A program made the position numbers and the translations under genes. Under the pieces are notes generated by a model, which was not told the origin of the DNA, did no database searches, and worked only from the letters and a program-made list of their open reading frames with translations. Positions 11,521 through 35,276 of a stretch of 39,952 nucleotides of DNA are shown here, piece after piece. Source of the DNA: Tubiluchus corallicola (lineage: Eukaryota > Priapulida > Priapulimorpha > Priapulimorphida > Tubiluchidae); contig JAQGDQ010001461.1 in assembly GCA_030141605.1 (NCBI GenBank), positions 1 to 39,952 of the forward strand, in the 5' to 3' direction. Each line of letters begins with the position of its first letter. The first letter of the stretch is position 1.

Positions 11521-12009
11521 CATATTGAGCAAGTGCGAAGCGACTGCGAATACATTTTGAAGATTACAAGACTTAACAGTGACTGTTCGTCATATGATTC
11601 GATACGAACTTTGAACTGTTTTTATTATTTTGTAATTTTTAAAGGAAAAGAAATAGGAATTTTAAGTATATCTCAAAAATCTTTCCATATAAACTTATAT
11701 TACTTAACATTAAGCTTAGCTGTTTTAAAATTGGGAAAGAAAATTCTTAATAATTTAAAATGTTTGCGCCAACTTATAAAATGGCTTGGCCTCATGGAAG
11801 TGTGCACCACTGACTCGCTAAAAAACACTACTGTTGTTACTAAAAATATAAACTAAAAATATATAATTTATACTTTTGCTTAGTTAGCGACGAATGCGCT
11901 ACGAATGCCCTGATTTTTTTTTAACTTTACACGATGCCATCTAAACTTCTTGCAAGTAACATACCATTAAAATGGCTTTGCTTGACAGAGTTTAAATTTA
12001 TAGGTTTTA
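11521..12009. other. Intergenic, nothing recognised
   Basis: AT-rich. The open frame at 11533-11856 has no recognisable domain and sits beside a LINE remnant. I do not call it a gene. Confidence 0.45.
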
Positions 12010-12112
12010 TACAGCGTTACTGCTGATGCCAGCTCTATATGCAACAAGACAGAATGTCAGCCACACAAAATTTTAAGACGAATTTTTTAAGCTTTATTTA
12101 TGAAGAGTCTGT
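12010..12112. repeat. Dispersed ~100-bp repeat, copy 1
   Basis: Resembles 14396-14493 over about 100 bases. Both run from cagcgtta(c/t)tgct to aattttttaagctt and end in ttatga(a/g)gag. The match is imperfect, so the copies are old. The family is unknown. Confidence 0.65.
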
Positions 12113-12242
12113 TCTGATCGTTGTAAGTGAGGTGGTGCTATTGCTGTGACTAGTCCCGCAATGTTGCACAGCTTCCTGTTTTCAAGAATCTCTAATAATA
12201 GCTCACTGGATACCCGAGAAAAACTCTTCGAATAGAAGAGAA

Positions 12243-12542
12243 GGCAGTAATTGAGAACTAAATTAAAACCAAAAAAGGGCCCATGCACCCAAGCCTACTA
12301 AATAAACGAACAGGTGGCAGCACTGTGGCAGTAATTGAGAACTAAATTAAAACCAAAAAAGGGCCCATGCACCCAAGCCTACTAAATAAACGAACAGGTG
12401 GCAGCACTGTGGCAGTAATCGAGAACTAAATTAAAACCAAAAAAGGGCCCATGCACCCAAGCCTACTAAATAAACGAACAGGTGGCAGCACTGTGGCAGT
12501 AATTGAGAACTAAATTAAAACCAAAAAAGGGCCCATGCACCC
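12243..12542. repeat. 84-bp tandem repeat, 3.6 units
   Basis: Unit starts (ggcagtaatt) at 12243, 12327, 12411 and 12495 give an exact 84-base period. The units are almost identical (a single t/c difference noticed at 12420), so the expansion is recent. Each unit includes gggcccatgcaccca. Confidence 0.95.
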
Positions 12543-12791
12543 ACTACACTGATAAATAAGTGCTGTTTTGCTTACAGCTTGAACTTATACCTATAAAAAC
12601 TAAACTGAGATAAATCAGCAAGTGCCTACTTACTGTTGATGAGGCAACTGCTGCTATTCTTCTTGAAGCAATTTGTAATTGAAAAGGATTTTCAGATAAA
12701 TAATTCTGTAAACAAAGAGCCTGGAGCTGCATATTAAATCTAAAATTTCTATTTTGACGTTATTTAATTGATCAAATTTGTGCTTTTTTAG

Positions 12792-12890
12792 GAGCAGCAG
12801 CTTTCTTATAAGTGTCTGAGTGACCATAACTACGTCAGAAGTTACTGTTCTGACTACTTTGAGAACTACAGAAACTGCAAAGCATTTTGG
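12792..12890 (+). CDS. CHCHD7: CHCHD7 exon with second CX9C motif
   Basis: 33 codons after a tttttag acceptor, ending KAFW before gtattt. It holds three of the expected four cysteines. Confidence 0.85.
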
Positions 12891-13361
12891 GTATTTCTTC
12901 TTTATATCTTAGTTAAAGTTTGATTTAACATTTTATATGAAGTTTTTAATTCATTTGATCTGAATTAATACTTAGTTTGTTAAAGGAAGTATTTCTTCTA
13001 GTAATGTCTGCAGCAAAGTGAATAAGCGTGAGAAAAACCAGATGAATAAATGCTGTTACCAAATGTTATAATGATGACGTAATTCAATATTTATTTTTTC
13101 TGTGACCAAAAAAACAAACTGCTAGAAAATATTTTTGTCTTCCATAAAATATTTAAAGAAACAGTTTTCTTGTGTGAGACTGTCGTCGTTATTGTGTTTC
13201 TTAATGTGTCTAATTGGTTGCAATAGAAACATTTGTGCATTTGTTTTTAGAATAAAGTTCGAATGGACAGGAAGCGTTCTGGAGTTTATCCACACATTCC
13301 TGCTGTAGAGGACAGAGCAAGGGTGCAGGCGGAATATTTTGCCAAACCCGGATTTAGATAG
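12792..13361 (+). CDS. CHCHD7: CHCHD7/Cox23-like twin-CX9C protein, 3' exons
   Basis: Two exons (12792-12890 and 13251-13361) join in phase 0 to 69 codons and a stop. The second CX9C pair is complete (CSDYFENYRNC). The second cysteine of the first pair is in SYKCLSDHNY; its partner should be two residues before the exon start. The C-terminal part (NKVRMDRKRSGVYPHIP) matches the family's basic tail. These proteins are small intermembrane-space substrates of the Mia40 relay, linked to respiratory complex assembly. Human CHCHD7 is 85 residues, so about 15-20 N-terminal residues are missing. I searched 11.04-12.78 kb for a donor-bounded NPC-type exon and found none. An ATTAAA at 13431-13436 could be the poly(A) signal. 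Confidence 0.85.
13251..13361 (+). CDS. CHCHD7: CHCHD7 terminal exon
   Basis: 36 codons and a TAG at 13359-13361, after a gtttttag acceptor. Encodes the conserved basic stretch and ends in PGFR. Confidence 0.85.
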   Translation, partial: NKVRMDRKRSGVYPHIPAVEDRARVQAEYFAKPGFR

Positions 13362-13693
13362 CATGTCGTGAAAATGAGTTTAATCAAATGACTATCGTTT
13401 TCCGTTTTGCATGGCGCAGTCAAGTTGTAAATTAAAGTTCGAGAAAATGGTGGTTACTTTAATTTATTGAATAGAATATAGATGGTGCTCAGTGTCTTGC
13501 TGGGCGGGCTGCTAATGTGGTTAGTGAATTTGATTTCAGTTCAGTGATGCAAAGAAACTCGAGGCTGTTAGGTGTAATACATGTATAAGCTGCTGCTGTG
13601 ATAAAACATATTATGAATGTGAAGGATCCATTGTGTGTTAGTAATATCTTTTCCCTAACATGTGCTAGGTTTTTGTTACCATAGTTTTTACAT

Positions 13694-14398
13694 GTCAAAT
13701 GTAGACCTGCATTAACTCAAATGTTGATTAAGCTAATTCAAATGTGTCTTGGTAACTCAAATGTAGACTTAGGCAGTTCAAATGTGTCTTGGTAACTCAA
13801 ATGTAGACTTAGGTAGTTCAACTGTGTTAACAATGGTTTTCAACAAATCTTGAACGTTTTAGTAAGTCCTATGTAGACACATGTCAAGTCAAATGTGACA
13901 TTGGTATCTCAAATGTGGATAGGTGGTAAAGTTTAAGGATGTTAAATTTAATCTCTTTTAATCTTAATTTAATAATTGCTCTTAAGACTGTGAAAACAAT
14001 AACTTTATAGGCCTACTAATAGTTCACTAATATTCTGCAAACTTTACATACCATTGGAACTGTTAGAGAAAACAATACATTCTTAAAATAAACAATGTTT
14101 CTTGAGAGAAACTAATTCATTAATGCAGTGCTAATGCATTACTTAAAAAACAAATTAGTGATTCACTGTTCATTGGGAAGTGGGAACCAATTTATTCTTT
14201 TCTATCGACGTTACAGTTTATCAAAGAATTTAGTTTGAGGATAAACAACACATTTTTCAAAGTTATGAAAGAGGTGATGACTATCTTTGGGTTATCTTTT
14301 TGTAATTTGCACTTAAATGAGCTAATTACCGATTTATTCAAAGTAATGCATCTACATTTGACTTACCTAAGTCACATTTGAACTTTCCTGTGTCTACA
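13694..14398. mobile_element. Repeat with inverted ends and TCAAATGT motifs
   Basis: About ten copies of a TCAAATGT-type word lie in direct order at 13694-13920; two more lie inverted at 14353-14382. Left (from 13694) and right (to about 14362) arms form an imperfect inverted repeat of ~50 bases sharing GTCAAATGTAGA. A near 40-base direct duplication lies at 13740-13815. It looks like a non-autonomous DNA transposon with subterminal repeats. No target duplication was found. Confidence 0.5.
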
Positions 14399-14493
14399 GC
14401 GTTATTGCTAACACAAGCCTTGTACGCAATGAGACAAGATGTAATTGATATAAGACTTTAAGATGAATTTTTTAAGCTTCAGTTATGAGGAGT
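14396..14493. repeat. Dispersed ~100-bp repeat, copy 2
   Basis: Partner of 12010-12112, sharing aattttttaagctt near its end. It abuts the right end of the inverted-repeat element. Confidence 0.65.
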
Positions 14494-15157
14494 GTCTTCT
14501 TGTGCTTTAAATCTCATATAACATCCTAACATGCCAAACATTATCTGTACCTTTCTTGACTTTTACCCTCGAAGCACTTACAATATAAAGGCTACTTGTA
14601 AATATACAAATATTTGCTGTGATGGCAAAAGGCCATTTATTTTCACTCACTCTCCCACCACTGCTTTGTAATGGTCTGATCTTTTACAAACACATTACAT
14701 AGTGATGTTGACTACTAGGTACAAAACTGTAGCTAAAGAATAGTCTTATTGATTTTCTTTTTGGGATAAGCAGGCAGGCATGTTTTACACCTCAGTACCT
14801 GCTCTGCAATCTACAGGTAAACCAGCATGGAGTGCACAGGACAGAATTCTGTCAGTTTTTCTCATAAATTCATCAGTTTTGAAGTTTATTCTACAAACAT
14901 GAAGCAACCACCGTTATGATTTGCATTCGATAACAAAGTATAGACTTAATAAAAAATAATGATAATGAACTTCTTCCTTTCTCTTAATTTCTCTCTCTCT
15001 CTCTCTCTCCATGTCTCCCTCCCTCCATCAGTTTTATTGGGAGACGGTTTCCTGTTCAGTGATGCGAGACGAATGTTCAAAAACTATTGAATTCAGTCTC
15101 CAATTCTGTCATTCAAACTTTAATGAGTCCTATTTTCTAGCAAACAATTACTGCAAC
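14494..15157. other. Intergenic, CT microsatellite only
   Basis: No exon recognised. A (CT)n tract spans about 14988-15009 and is followed by a pyrimidine-rich stretch. Confidence 0.5.
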
Positions 15158-15235
15158 AGTTTAAGTTTAAGTTTATTTGACTTCCATAAAAGGATTACAA
15201 TAAAACCAATAAAAACATTAAATCATTGTCAATCA
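15158..15235 (-). mobile_element. Possible LINE/SINE 3' tail
   Basis: The run agtttaagtttaagtttatt followed by tgacttccataaaag, read on the minus strand, looks like the short tandem tail and end of a LINE-type element. Only the end is recognisable. Confidence 0.35.
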
Positions 15236-15495
15236 ATAAAAATAGTCATAGGGTGCGGAAGTGATGCACAGACATGTACACACGCCTTGTAATATATTCA
15301 ACTTTACAGTTTTATTTGCAGAATATTCCAATTAAAATAATATTATACAATGAAATTTGTCAACATTTGCCTATTATAATATAAGTACTGGTTTAAATCC
15401 AAAGCATTTAAACGTTTCCGGAATAAAATTTTGTCAGCTCGTTCAATGGACAACCAGCTGCTTGCCAAACTGCACCATTTCTTTAGAAAAATCAA

Positions 15496-16229
15496 ATGCA
15501 ATCAAAAATCAAATACAAAATAAATAATAAACTTCCATTAATAGCTGATTGGTTTAAAGCAAACAAATTGTCATTGAATCCAACTAAAACAAAATGCATT
15601 GTATTTCACACTATAAATAAAAGAGGCTCCCGAATGACATTAACTTATTCATTGAAGTACAGGCAATCAAATATAAAATTCTTAGTTGTATCTTATAACA
15701 CTTTATGGCCTCCAATCAATTATAATGCTATTTTAATATACCTCTATGTAAATTAAACATACACTATGGTCATTTCTTCTCCTCTTTTCCTTCTTCCTAT
15801 CTCTAATCTCACTGTTTTTTCCATTCCATCATGTCTACTAAGCATAACCATTCTTTCATTCACTCATCCTCTCCTCCCTTCCTTCTTCCTATCCCTAATC
15901 TTACTATTTTTTCCATTCCATCATGTCTACTAAGCATAACCATTCTTTCATTCACTCATCCTCCCTTCCCTTCCTTCTTCCTATCCCTAATCTTACTATT
16001 TTTTCATTCCATCATGTCTACTAACCCTAACCATTCTTTCATTCCCTCATTTGTGCCACCTTAACAAGCCAAGCTTTCAAGGCGCCATACAGCAATTTTT
16101 TTATTCGGTTAATTTGACTTCATCAACATTTTTTTTTACTTATACTGTTTCTTTTTGTTTCAATAATATTGTATGTTGATGTATTGTATATGTATTGCTG
16201 GAGTGAAATAAACTGATTGATTGACTGAC
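15496..16229 (+). mobile_element. LINE 3' fragment with RT thumb remnant
   Basis: The frame from 15496 contains LIADWFKANKLSLNPTKTKC, the typical post-catalytic motif of CR1/L2-like reverse transcriptases. It decays after about 15660. The element appears to end at about 16229 with gaaataaactgattgattga, a tetranucleotide-type LINE tail. A pyrimidine-rich tandem repeat has expanded between the RT remnant and the tail. Confidence 0.75.
15770..16056. repeat. ~92-bp tandem repeat, 3 units
   Basis: The word atgtctacta recurs at 15831, 15923 and 16014, giving a 91-92 base period. Units are rich in C and T on the plus strand. It lies inside the LINE fragment. Confidence 0.88.
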
Positions 16230-16957
16230 AAGAGAAAAGAAGACTACATGTAGCATGAGAAATTATAAACTCGCTTTCACAGTAAGTCCTACCTTTAGAC
16301 AAGGATTTGACTGATCAGCACCAATTGACTGCGTCTTCATTGCATGTCCTGGGACGTTTCACTTTTTAATTCTAAAACAAATAAAAATGTTTCCATAGAA
16401 GATATTATTATAAAAAATATTAGAGTACAACAGACTACATTTGAGACAATTTTTAGAAATCCTATTATAATTTATTCCACACTTTCATTACACATTAGAA
16501 TGATAAATGAGAGAACAAAACACAAGTAGAGAGATAGGGTGGTGGTCCACGGACCTAAATTTGATCAAGGGCAGCCACCCTTCTCCTGGCTAAACTAACC
16601 AAAACAAATGAGGTGCTAGTTCATATAAAATTATATAACTAGCTAAATTTCCTCACAACAACAGATAAAAAGCACCTTCACTGCAAGCTTGAACTTTTGG
16701 CTTTATGTCTAAAGTAAGTTTAAAACATTAATTTCAACAAAAAAGTAAAAAAGTATTGGCAATGCTGAAATGCTGAGCATTTACGGCAAAAAATATTTCA
16801 TGCAGGCAGACATGACAGGTGACTCTTATCACATTCATTTATATAATGCAATGAAATCCGTTGTGATAGCAAAATACCCAAATTAAAAGTGGTGCTGCTG
16901 GGAAATCCTCAATCGACGGTATTGAGACACGAGCTGCTTTTACGGTGCAATAAACAT
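16230..16957. other. Intergenic, nothing recognised
   Basis: No exon, RNA gene or clear repeat seen. Confidence 0.5.
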
Positions 16958-17020
16958 TGGAACCTCATTTGCTCTTGTATCGCTGCCTCACTGTATTGAC
17001 GCGTGCTTATTTAGCTACTA
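16958..17020. repeat. 63-bp direct repeat, left of SINE3-like element
   Basis: Starts tggaacctcatttgctcttg and ends ttatttagctacta. It recurs at 17593-17655 with three mismatches and the same length. It exactly brackets the 5S-headed element, as a target duplication would, but is longer than is usual for one. Confidence 0.88.
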
Positions 17021-17592
17021 CTGTATAATGCCATATATCACGTTGAAAACACCGGTTCTCATCTGATCGCCGAAGTTAAGCAATGTAGAGCCTGGTTAGT
17101 ACTTGGATGGGTGACCGCCTAGGAATACCAGGTGCTGTAGGCTTACGGGATGTCCACACTGTATCTCGACACTAAGCAGAGGAGCTGCACAAGCAACCAA
17201 CAGCTAGAAGGTGGAGGAGGTCAAGTGACCCAACGGCCATATGTAGAGGAGTAAACCTTCCAAATCAGGAGTAGAGCCCCAAAGGCGGACTAGTGCAGCA
17301 TGCTCACTGACTCCGGCAGCTCCTGCAACCAACCTGGTGCCAAACTTATCACTCCGCTTTCCTTTGGACTACACCAGGGAGGAAGAGAGGGGGTTCCTGT
17401 TGTCTGGGCAACTCAGGATCTCCATACACCTTGCCCAGGCGTGCTTGGAGACGTGGAGCGTGGAGCTTGAAGCGTGGAGACGTTCAAGGATCGCATTGCT
17501 CAGCCACAGTCGACACTGCAGCTCCATTTGACTCTCTTGGCGAACACTCCATTGTCTTCTGAGACAGAAGGATGCCAACAACAATACATATG
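17021..17592 (+). mobile_element. 5S-headed SINE (SINE3-like) with LINE 3' end
   Basis: The first ~124 bases are a 5S rRNA-like sequence. A body of ~250 bases without a recognised relative follows. The last ~110 bases match the 3' end of a LINE found inverted at 22091-22566: both contain the coding remnant SRIALLSHSR, then a ctctcttggcg...ctccattgtctt...gagacagaaggatgccaacaac end. A 5S-derived promoter head joined to a LINE-derived tail is the defining layout of SINE3. The length, ~570 bases, fits. It is bracketed by 63-base direct repeats. Confidence 0.8.
17022..17144 (+). pseudogene. 5S rRNA-derived head of the SINE
   Basis: Closely follows animal 5S rRNA from the gccata region through cgttgaaaacaccggttctc, the A-box region (gaagttaagcaatg) and the C-box region (gcctggttagtacttggatg, then ggtgaccgcct) to ggtgctgtaggctt. 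The 5' end carries substitutions and a small insertion. I treat it as a SINE promoter and not a ribosomal gene, because sequence shared with a LINE follows it inside the same pair of direct repeats. Confidence 0.85.
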
Positions 17593-17655
17593 TGGAACCT
17601 CATTTGCTCTTGTATCGCCGACTCACCGTATTGACGCGTGCTTATTTAGCTACTA
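17593..17655. repeat. 63-bp direct repeat, right of SINE3-like element
   Basis: Right partner of 16958-17020, with three substitutions in the middle. Confidence 0.88.
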
Positions 17656-17696
17656 ATTTCACTTCTGTTAATAAAAGATTGAAGCAAGGGGCATTG

Positions 17697-17931
17697 ATAA
17701 TAATAATCTTTATTTAAAGTCTGCTCAAAGAGCTATTATCGCCGACTGTAAATAACAACCTACAACTACATAACAGAGACTATTATTACCCCACTTTTAC
17801 CCTAAATACCACACGTCAGGCAGGGCAACAGCATGTACCATTTTTAAAGTCTTTGGTATGACCCGTCCGCTGGTTCGAACTCACGACCTCCCAGACGGAA
17901 AGCAGACGCATTACCACTAGACTAAACCGTC
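17697..17931 (-). mobile_element. tRNA-derived SINE, copy 2
   Basis: Same family and strand as 8920-9213. The tRNA-like head is at 17931 downward with A and B boxes (the B box GAGTTCGAACC is closer to consensus here) and a short (TAA)n tail at 17697-17707. About 30 internal bases present in copy 1 are missing. It lies only ~40 bases past the SINE3-like element. Confidence 0.85.
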
Positions 17932-19505
17932 TAGTAACGTGTGATGACTAAAGTAAACATGACAAAGGCATGTTATGTTCAGCTTGGTGGTGGGTAACAC
18001 TCGTGTTTAGTCGTGTTGCAAGTTGCAAGACCATGCCTCGCTCAGAATTCTCAAAACTCTCTATTGAAAAATCTGAAGCAACGTCTAGTAGAAGTGACCT
18101 GAAGTTACATTGCATAGCGTGAAGAAAGCATTTTTTCTTAATTGCACACTGACAGCGTGTGAGCTGTTGCAATTTATTACAATCAATATAATCAATTGAG
18201 AAAAAAACATTAGACAACTTCTATTATAATCGACAGTACATGACTACGCATGCCTCACCAATGAAACCTAGAGTTTATCCAAAAACTCTGTAAAGGACGA
18301 GCATAAGAGAGGAATGTAGGCATTAAAGCACATAATGATTCCATCAACATAAACAAGATTGGGAAAACAAGCAATTAATGTACAAATACGTTATCCTGAA
18401 CTTATACATTCGAACAAAATTGGAAACAGGAAGTAATACAAATTGCAAGAAATATGACATAGAAAGTGAAAAAATGAAAAAAAGAAGTAACAGGGATGAC
18501 AAAATCACCGTGGAAAAGAGAAATTAAATTAAAAATAGATATTATAATATTTGCACCAAAAATAAAAAAACAAGATAGCTTGAAATAGTAAACCCAGGTC
18601 TTTGAAAAATGAAAATTGCAGATTATGAAGAATTGGCTAAAAGATGTAGTCTAAAGAAAACAACTGAAATTGGAAAAATAAGGCTGAACATGACAAACTT
18701 AAAGGGCAATAACAATAACTTTTGTAAAGACGCTTTATTGTACCCTTTTGTGTTTGTGTTGTGGTTTACCAGAGAACTCAACTGAGCACTTTTTCAACTG
18801 GAAAGAAAACCAAAATATTAATAAAAGAAACAAATGTGACGGCAGACATGATTCTAAGTGAAAACTGGAAACATTGAAGAGTTTGTGATTTTATTGGAAA
18901 CTGCATGAATTTCAGAAAAATGTTAGATAAAGACTGGTGAATAAAAAAACAGTGTTTAAAGAAATCCTGTCAATAAAGCTTAAGGGACAACCTTAATTAA
19001 AATTATGGTACTTATTATTTTTAAGAATGAAATGCATTCAGCGTATTCACGAAGTAGTCAACGATGATCACGTTGAACGCGTCCTACTTGGGCTAGCCCA
19101 CGTACGCCAGTTGTCCTACTCCGCTCCCAAAAATGCTATTTACAGCAAATTCAAACTAAGTCAACTATCTCATTTGAACCTAGCTCTTACTCTATAATTT
19201 ATCACCCTTTTGAAATACAGCATGATATCACGTGCACGCTGCACGTTTTTTTATGAACGCTTGTAAAAATGGTCCCGCATTCTACAATGTTTCGGACGAA
19301 ATTTTCACATTCTGTTGAAGACAACCGAACATAAAATTAGAAAGCGGAGGAAGCTTTAAATTACACAAAAATTTAATAATTTTAGAACATTTTGAACACT
19401 TTCATTAAAAAAACATTAATTTTTCCTCAGTTTATAACTTTCGGTTATAACTCCCGAAATAGAAAATGGAAACCAAATCTTTGGTACAGTAGTGTTAGCT
19501 TTGCG
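17932..19505. other. Intergenic and UCKL1 upstream region
   Basis: No exon was recognised before the UCKL1 start codon. The 3' part should hold the UCKL1 promoter and 5' UTR; the most promoter-like word is a CACGTG E-box near 19231-19236, about 275 bases before the ATG. The purine-rich stretch at 18230-18960 may be old transposon DNA. Confidence 0.4.
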
Positions 19506-33816
<14,311 letters not shown>

Positions 33817-34152
33817 GTAAGTCTTGTAATATATCAATAAAACATCAATATATTAATGAAAATCAATGAAACAAACATTGTAGATGGAAACATGGATGTA
33901 TTAGTCAAATTTCTACTTTTTATTTTTGCTAAATAACAGATATTTCACAGGGCACTGTAGGTTTGCTTCTTCATTACTGGTCATTAAATAATAATTACCA
34001 TGGATACTCAAATTCTGTTAAACTTTTAAAGCTACGGGCGGCTCAGTGAATCTACTAAGATAGGCAACGGCGCCTTTTTGTCCCATTCGCGTGGCCGACA
34101 AATAGAAGGCGGCACCGTGATAAGCATGATCATGAACTGCGGTGTTAGTTTC

Positions 34153-34168
34153 TGACGTCATATGACGT
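34153..34168. promoter_or_regulatory. CRE-like palindrome
   Basis: TGACGTCA (34153-34160) is a perfect CRE consensus, and ACGTCATATGACGT (34155-34168) is a 14-base perfect palindrome. A related gttagtttctgacgt segment recurs about 120 bases downstream. Regulatory function is speculative. Confidence 0.3.
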
Positions 34169-34914
34169 AGAGCCCATTTTCGTGACATCACGCATTTAAG
34201 CAGTAACACGTACGGAAACGTGCTTGACTCGCAGGGGAAGATGCCTATTGTTGCAAAAACTGTGGTTAGTTTCTGACGTAAGCAATAGATGTGTTCGGTT
34301 GCCGCTAATTAACTCTCTAAGGGCTAATTATTCGAATATAAGAAACAACTGCTAACTTTTTACGTAAGAAAATACATGATTTGGATAGTAAATTAGAATG
34401 AGATTGAGCCTAAACAATCATCCGGTTTTCCTTTAAATTAATTATTTGAAATAATACAAAAATCAACCCGTGTTGTGTGACAACTGGCTAGTGGGCTGCA
34501 ATCGCAGACGTCAAATCGAAGGCAATGACATGATGTTAAACATTTCCGTTTTTATAGTGACGTAACTCTCTATTACGCCACTTCGCAAACAACACAAGAC
34601 AAACGTATAAAAACAAGGGCCATAAATTACATCCTCTCACAGGGAAAGACGGGCATTTCTCAATAATTATAATTCATGGCGTATAAAAAGAGCCTGTCCA
34701 CAAAAAGGTTGCACGCACGCAATACAGAAAGTAAACGCAATCTTGACGTTTGCCAGACGTTGTTACGACTTTATCTCAAGATCGCCTGTCTTGCCAATTC
34801 ATTAGCCTGCTATACGTAACGCCTTTAGGGTGTCAGTTTTGCTTGCTGGTGTAATTAATTAATAATGTACAAGTGATCTTTAAGATTAGGCGAGAGAGAT
34901 TGTAAGCTAATTTT

Positions 34915-34994
34915 CTGATTAAGGTGAGAATAATTACATAAGCTGGTAAAATGTCAGACCTGACAGCACTACGGTTTTTCATCACCTTAATCAG
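34915..34994. repeat. Inverted repeat, 13-bp arms, 54-base loop
   Basis: CTGATTAAGGTGA at 34915-34927 and its exact complement at 34982-34994. The loop contains a smaller inverted pair TGTCAG/CTGACA. It could be a short MITE remnant. Confidence 0.6.
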
Positions 34995-35276
34995 CTAAAT
35001 TGGAAACTTGTGCACCTTGAGTTTAAACTTACAACATTTTTATTAAAGAAAAAGAAGCTTGAATTAAGGCGAACATTTGGAATGGTTTTATTTAAAAAAT
35101 AAAATAGATTGGGTCGAAAGCAGAAGTACGACTCCATTAGAAATTAGTTTAACTCATGCAAACGCAGGTGCGAAAACCTAATTTTGCTCATTAAAAAGCA
35201 CTGCTACTTCACCTAGTCAGTTTCATTCGAGTAATGAAAGCAATTTAAACGAAATCGTCGTCAGCTAAACACAACT

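Larger units (their letters stand above)
33817..35276. other. UCKL1 intron 10, left part
   Basis: No exon recognised. It holds a CRE-like palindrome near 34155 and a 13-bp-arm hairpin at 34915-34994. Confidence 0.5.

Noticed and set aside
11533-11856. 107-codon open frame
   Set aside because: No recognisable domain, AT-rich, next to a LINE remnant and without splice or homology support.
17022-17144. Functional 5S rRNA gene
   Set aside because: Altered 5' end, and it is joined to LINE-derived sequence within flanking direct repeats; better explained as a SINE head.
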